Part shown: positions 6,180 through 8,076 of the stretch, in pieces
How positions within the stretch are numbered: position 1 is the first letter of the stretch
Layout of the letters: each line of letters starts with the position of its first letter
Assembly (NCBI GenBank): GCA_007117785.1
Contig: SKFV01000222.1
Location: forward strand, 1 to 8,076
Direction: 5' to 3'
DNA: 8,076 nt
Source of the DNA: Pseudomonas sp.
GTDB lineage: Bacteria; Pseudomonadota; Gammaproteobacteria; Pseudomonadales; Pseudomonadaceae
Program-made: the position numbers and the translations under genes
The notes under the pieces: generated by a model
The model's database searches: none
What the model was told of the DNA's origin: nothing
What the model saw: the letters and a program-made list of their open reading frames with translations, nothing else

Positions 6180-6221
6180 CATAGACTCCTGAAAAACCCC
6201 ATAAGTGTGTGTTGGTGCGCC

Positions 6222-7529
6222 CTATGGCAGGTAAGGGGACCATGATGGCACGCGCAGGTCTTCGAACTGCGTCGGAATTTCCGAACGCACGCGACCGTTG
6301 GTTGAAACCAGCATGATTACGCCCCGCCCCTGTTGACGGGTAGCATAAATTAACATAGTGCCGTTGGGTGCAACAGTAGGTGATTCATCCAACGACGTTT
6401 CTGTTAAAACTCTCACATTGCCGCGCTGTAAATCCTGCGTGGCAATCTGAAAATTACGGTATCCGTCTTGCCGGTGCACCATTACCATGGTGCGTCCATC
6501 AACGGATAATTTGGCATTGGCGTTGTAGTTGCCGACAAAGGTCAGCCGCTCGGTAGTGCCCGTGCGCAAATCCTGCTTGTAGATCTGTGGCCGGCCACCG
6601 CGGTCAGAGGTAAACACGATGGTGTTGTTGTCTTTCCAGAAGGGCTCGGTGTCGATCGCAAAATGGTTGGTTACCCGGCGCATCTGCCGAGTCTCCAGAT
6701 TCATGGTGTAAATTTCCGGGTTGCCGTCGCGCGACAGCACAAATGCCAGACTCTTGCCATCCGGCGACCAGGCCGGTGCGCTGTTCAGCCCCTCGAAACG
6801 GGTAATCACTTCGCGCCGACCAGTACTGACCCAGTGCACAAAGATCTGCGGCCGGCCTGACTCGAAAGACACATAGGCAATACGCTCCCCATCCGGTGCA
6901 TAGGACGGCGTCAGAATCGGCTCACTGGATTGCAGCAGGGTAACTGCCCGGGCACCGTCATAATCTGAACGTTTCAGGGTAAAGCGCATATCTGATGCCG
7001 ATGATCGCTCGACACCGACATACAGGAGTTTGGTGCTGAACGCACCGCGAATACCGGTAATTTCCTTGAAGACTTCATCGCTCAAGCGATGTGCCATATC
7101 ACGCAACTGACTACGCGAACCGTTGATAGTGCGGGTCAGCAGCTCCTGTTCGCGGATTACGCTATAGAGTGTGTAGGTCAGGCTGTAATTGTCCGCCCCG
7201 GCCTCCTGTGTGACATTACCCACCACGACGTAGTCAGCCCCCAGCATGCGCCAATCACGGGCAAATATTTCACTGCCACGCACGGGCTGACCGAGCATGA
7301 CGTTGCGCGCCAAAGGCGCAAACATGCCGCTGTTGAATAAATTATTGGCGGTAACCTGCGCCATATCCTCAGCCAGCGGCGAACTGCCCTGCCAACCAAA
7401 AGGTACGACGGCGATGGGCACCGACTTGTCGGTACCACGGGTAATCTCGATCGCATCCTGGGCCATCGCCAGTTGCAACCAGCACAGGCTGAACAAAGCC
7501 AGCAAACAGGTTTTCAGTTGCATCTTCAT
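6222..7529 (-). CDS. tolB: Tol-Pal system protein TolB
   Basis: TolB is the periplasmic beta-propeller that binds Pal and, through its mature N-terminus, TolA. The 435-residue precursor has a signal peptide (about 1-23, ending AMA, cleaved before Q24). The N-terminal alpha/beta domain (about 24-165) includes IAVVPFGW and GADYVVVGNV. A propeller of repeated blades to the C-terminus is marked by APDGERIAYVS, SPDGKSLAFVLSRDGNPEIY, TSDRGGRPQIYKQDL and the final SPYLP. The ATG at 7529 shares its A with the tolA stop (TGATG), indicating translational coupling. The nearest Shine-Dalgarno (GAGGA) is 12 bases away, and a second in-frame ATG at 7523 is possible. Length and blade content are normal for the family. 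Confidence 0.97.
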   Translation of the reverse strand: MKMQLKTCLLALFSLCWLQLAMAQDAIEITRGTDKSVPIAVVPFGWQGSSPLAEDMAQVTANNLFNSGMFAPLARNVMLGQPVRGSEIFARDWRMLGADYVVVGNVTQEAGADNYSLTYTLYSVIREQELLTRTINGSRSQLRDMAHRLSDEVFKEITGIRGAFSTKLLYVGVERSSASDMRFTLKRSDYDGARAVTLLQSSEPILTPSYAPDGERIAYVSFESGRPQIFVHWVSTGRREVITRFEGLNSAPAWSPDGKSLAFVLSRDGNPEIYTMNLETRQMRRVTNHFAIDTEPFWKDNNTIVFTSDRGGRPQIYKQDLRTGTTERLTFVGNYNANAKLSVDGRTMVMVHRQDGYRNFQIATQDLQRGNVRVLTETSLDESPTVAPNGTMLIYATRQQGRGVIMLVSTNGRVRSEIPTQFEDLRVPSWSPYLP

Positions 7530-8074
7530 CAGTATGCCAAATCCTCGGGTCTGAACCGCAGCGTGCGCTGACGATACAAACGGTCAAAAGTTGCCGGATT
7601 TTCCCGTGACAATTGCTGCATCTCCGGGATACGTCCAACATTGCGCACCGCCTGTACCGCCGACTGGTCAAAGCCGGGGTCACCACTGGAGCGCGTCACC
7701 ACCACATCGGTAATCTGTCCAGTCGGTACCATGCTGATGCGTACTTCTACCACCATTTCGTTACGCGCAGTTGGCGGACGCCGCCATTGCTCACTGACAT
7801 AACGTCGAATCAAATCATCATAACTGGCGGCCACCTGGTCACCGTGGCGGTCTGCCTGGGCACGTTGATAGGCCGCTTCACTGGCCAAAAGTTCCGCTAG
7901 CGCCCGTGCACGCTCTTCTTCTTGCGCTCGACGCTGCTCTTCTGCTGCCTCGCGCTGACGACGTGCCTCGGCCTCCGCTTCACGCCGGGCGCGCTCGGCA
8001 GCTTCACGACGCTCCGCTTCAGCTGCTGCCTGACGTTTGGCCTCTTCCTCGCGCTGACGCGCCTGCTCGGCTGC
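7529..8074 (-). CDS. tolA: TolA, C-terminal part, cut by window edge
   Basis: The visible 181 residues are the end of TolA, the inner-membrane protein that spans the periplasm and pulls on TolB-Pal using TolQ-TolR energy. The first 70 or so residues are an Ala/Arg/Glu/Gln-rich segment with repeated EAERREAAERARR-like wording, the long helical domain II. The rest, from about ASYDDLIRRYV, is globular domain III, with NEMVVEVRISMVPTGQITDV and the SSGDPGFDQSAVQAVRN motif, ending FRPEDLAY. No cysteine is present in the visible domain III, so the disulfide known in the E. coli protein is absent. The N-terminal transmembrane domain lies outside the window. The stop overlaps the tolB start by one base. 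Confidence 0.95.
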   Translation of the reverse strand, partial: AAEQARQREEEAKRQAAAEAERREAAERARREAEAEARRQREAAEEQRRAQEEERARALAELLASEAAYQRAQADRHGDQVAASYDDLIRRYVSEQWRRPPTARNEMVVEVRISMVPTGQITDVVVTRSSGDPGFDQSAVQAVRNVGRIPEMQQLSRENPATFDRLYRQRTLRFRPEDLAY

Positions 8075-8076
8075 AC

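Noticed and set aside
7850..8074. Repetitive Ala/Arg/Glu coding segment as a tandem DNA repeat
   Set aside because: The repetition is the ordinary low-complexity helical domain II of TolA; the codons vary and no exact tandem unit was seen.

Overview
This window looks like core chromosome of a Pseudomonadaceae gammaproteobacterium. The protein sequences resemble P. aeruginosa NadA, QueC, OprL/Pal and the TusA-like protein, as far as I can recall those, and the gene order matches the nadA to tolA neighbourhood of Pseudomonas. Base composition by eye is moderately GC-rich, less extreme than P. aeruginosa, so a relative such as Halopseudomonas is plausible. That placement is inference, since no search was run.

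Layout from left to right. The 5' part of a perM-like AI-2E family transporter gene (minus strand) runs off the left edge. It is preceded by a small TusA-like sulfur carrier gene in the same unit. Divergent from that pair is bepA, a periplasmic M48 metalloprotease/TPR protein and the only plus-strand gene. It converges with nadA so tightly that the two stop codons abut. Upstream of nadA (minus strand) are its own promoter, a tRNA-Lys(TTT) gene with its own stable-RNA type promoter, then queC and queE, and then the end of the Tol-Pal operon in the order tolA (partial, off the right edge), tolB, pal, cpoB.

The genes form four functional groups. tolA-tolB-pal-cpoB encode the envelope-constriction system linking inner membrane, peptidoglycan and outer membrane. 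BepA is an outer-membrane assembly quality-control protease. QueE and QueC catalyse consecutive steps to preQ0 for queuosine. NadA makes quinolinate for NAD and, like QueE, needs a [4Fe-4S] cluster. Translation signals are tightly packed: tolA/tolB share a base in TGATG, the cpoB ribosome site overlaps the pal stop, and queE/queC are one base apart.

There are no insertion sequences, CRISPR arrays, prophage genes or unexplained large ORFs, and no gap over 300 bases without a gene. I do not see an undescribed system here. The points most worth a second look are the apparently unoccupied tRNA-Lys island site next to nadA, the repeated motif between tusA and bepA, the zero-gap convergent bepA/nadA junction, and the 122-base cpoB-queE spacer.
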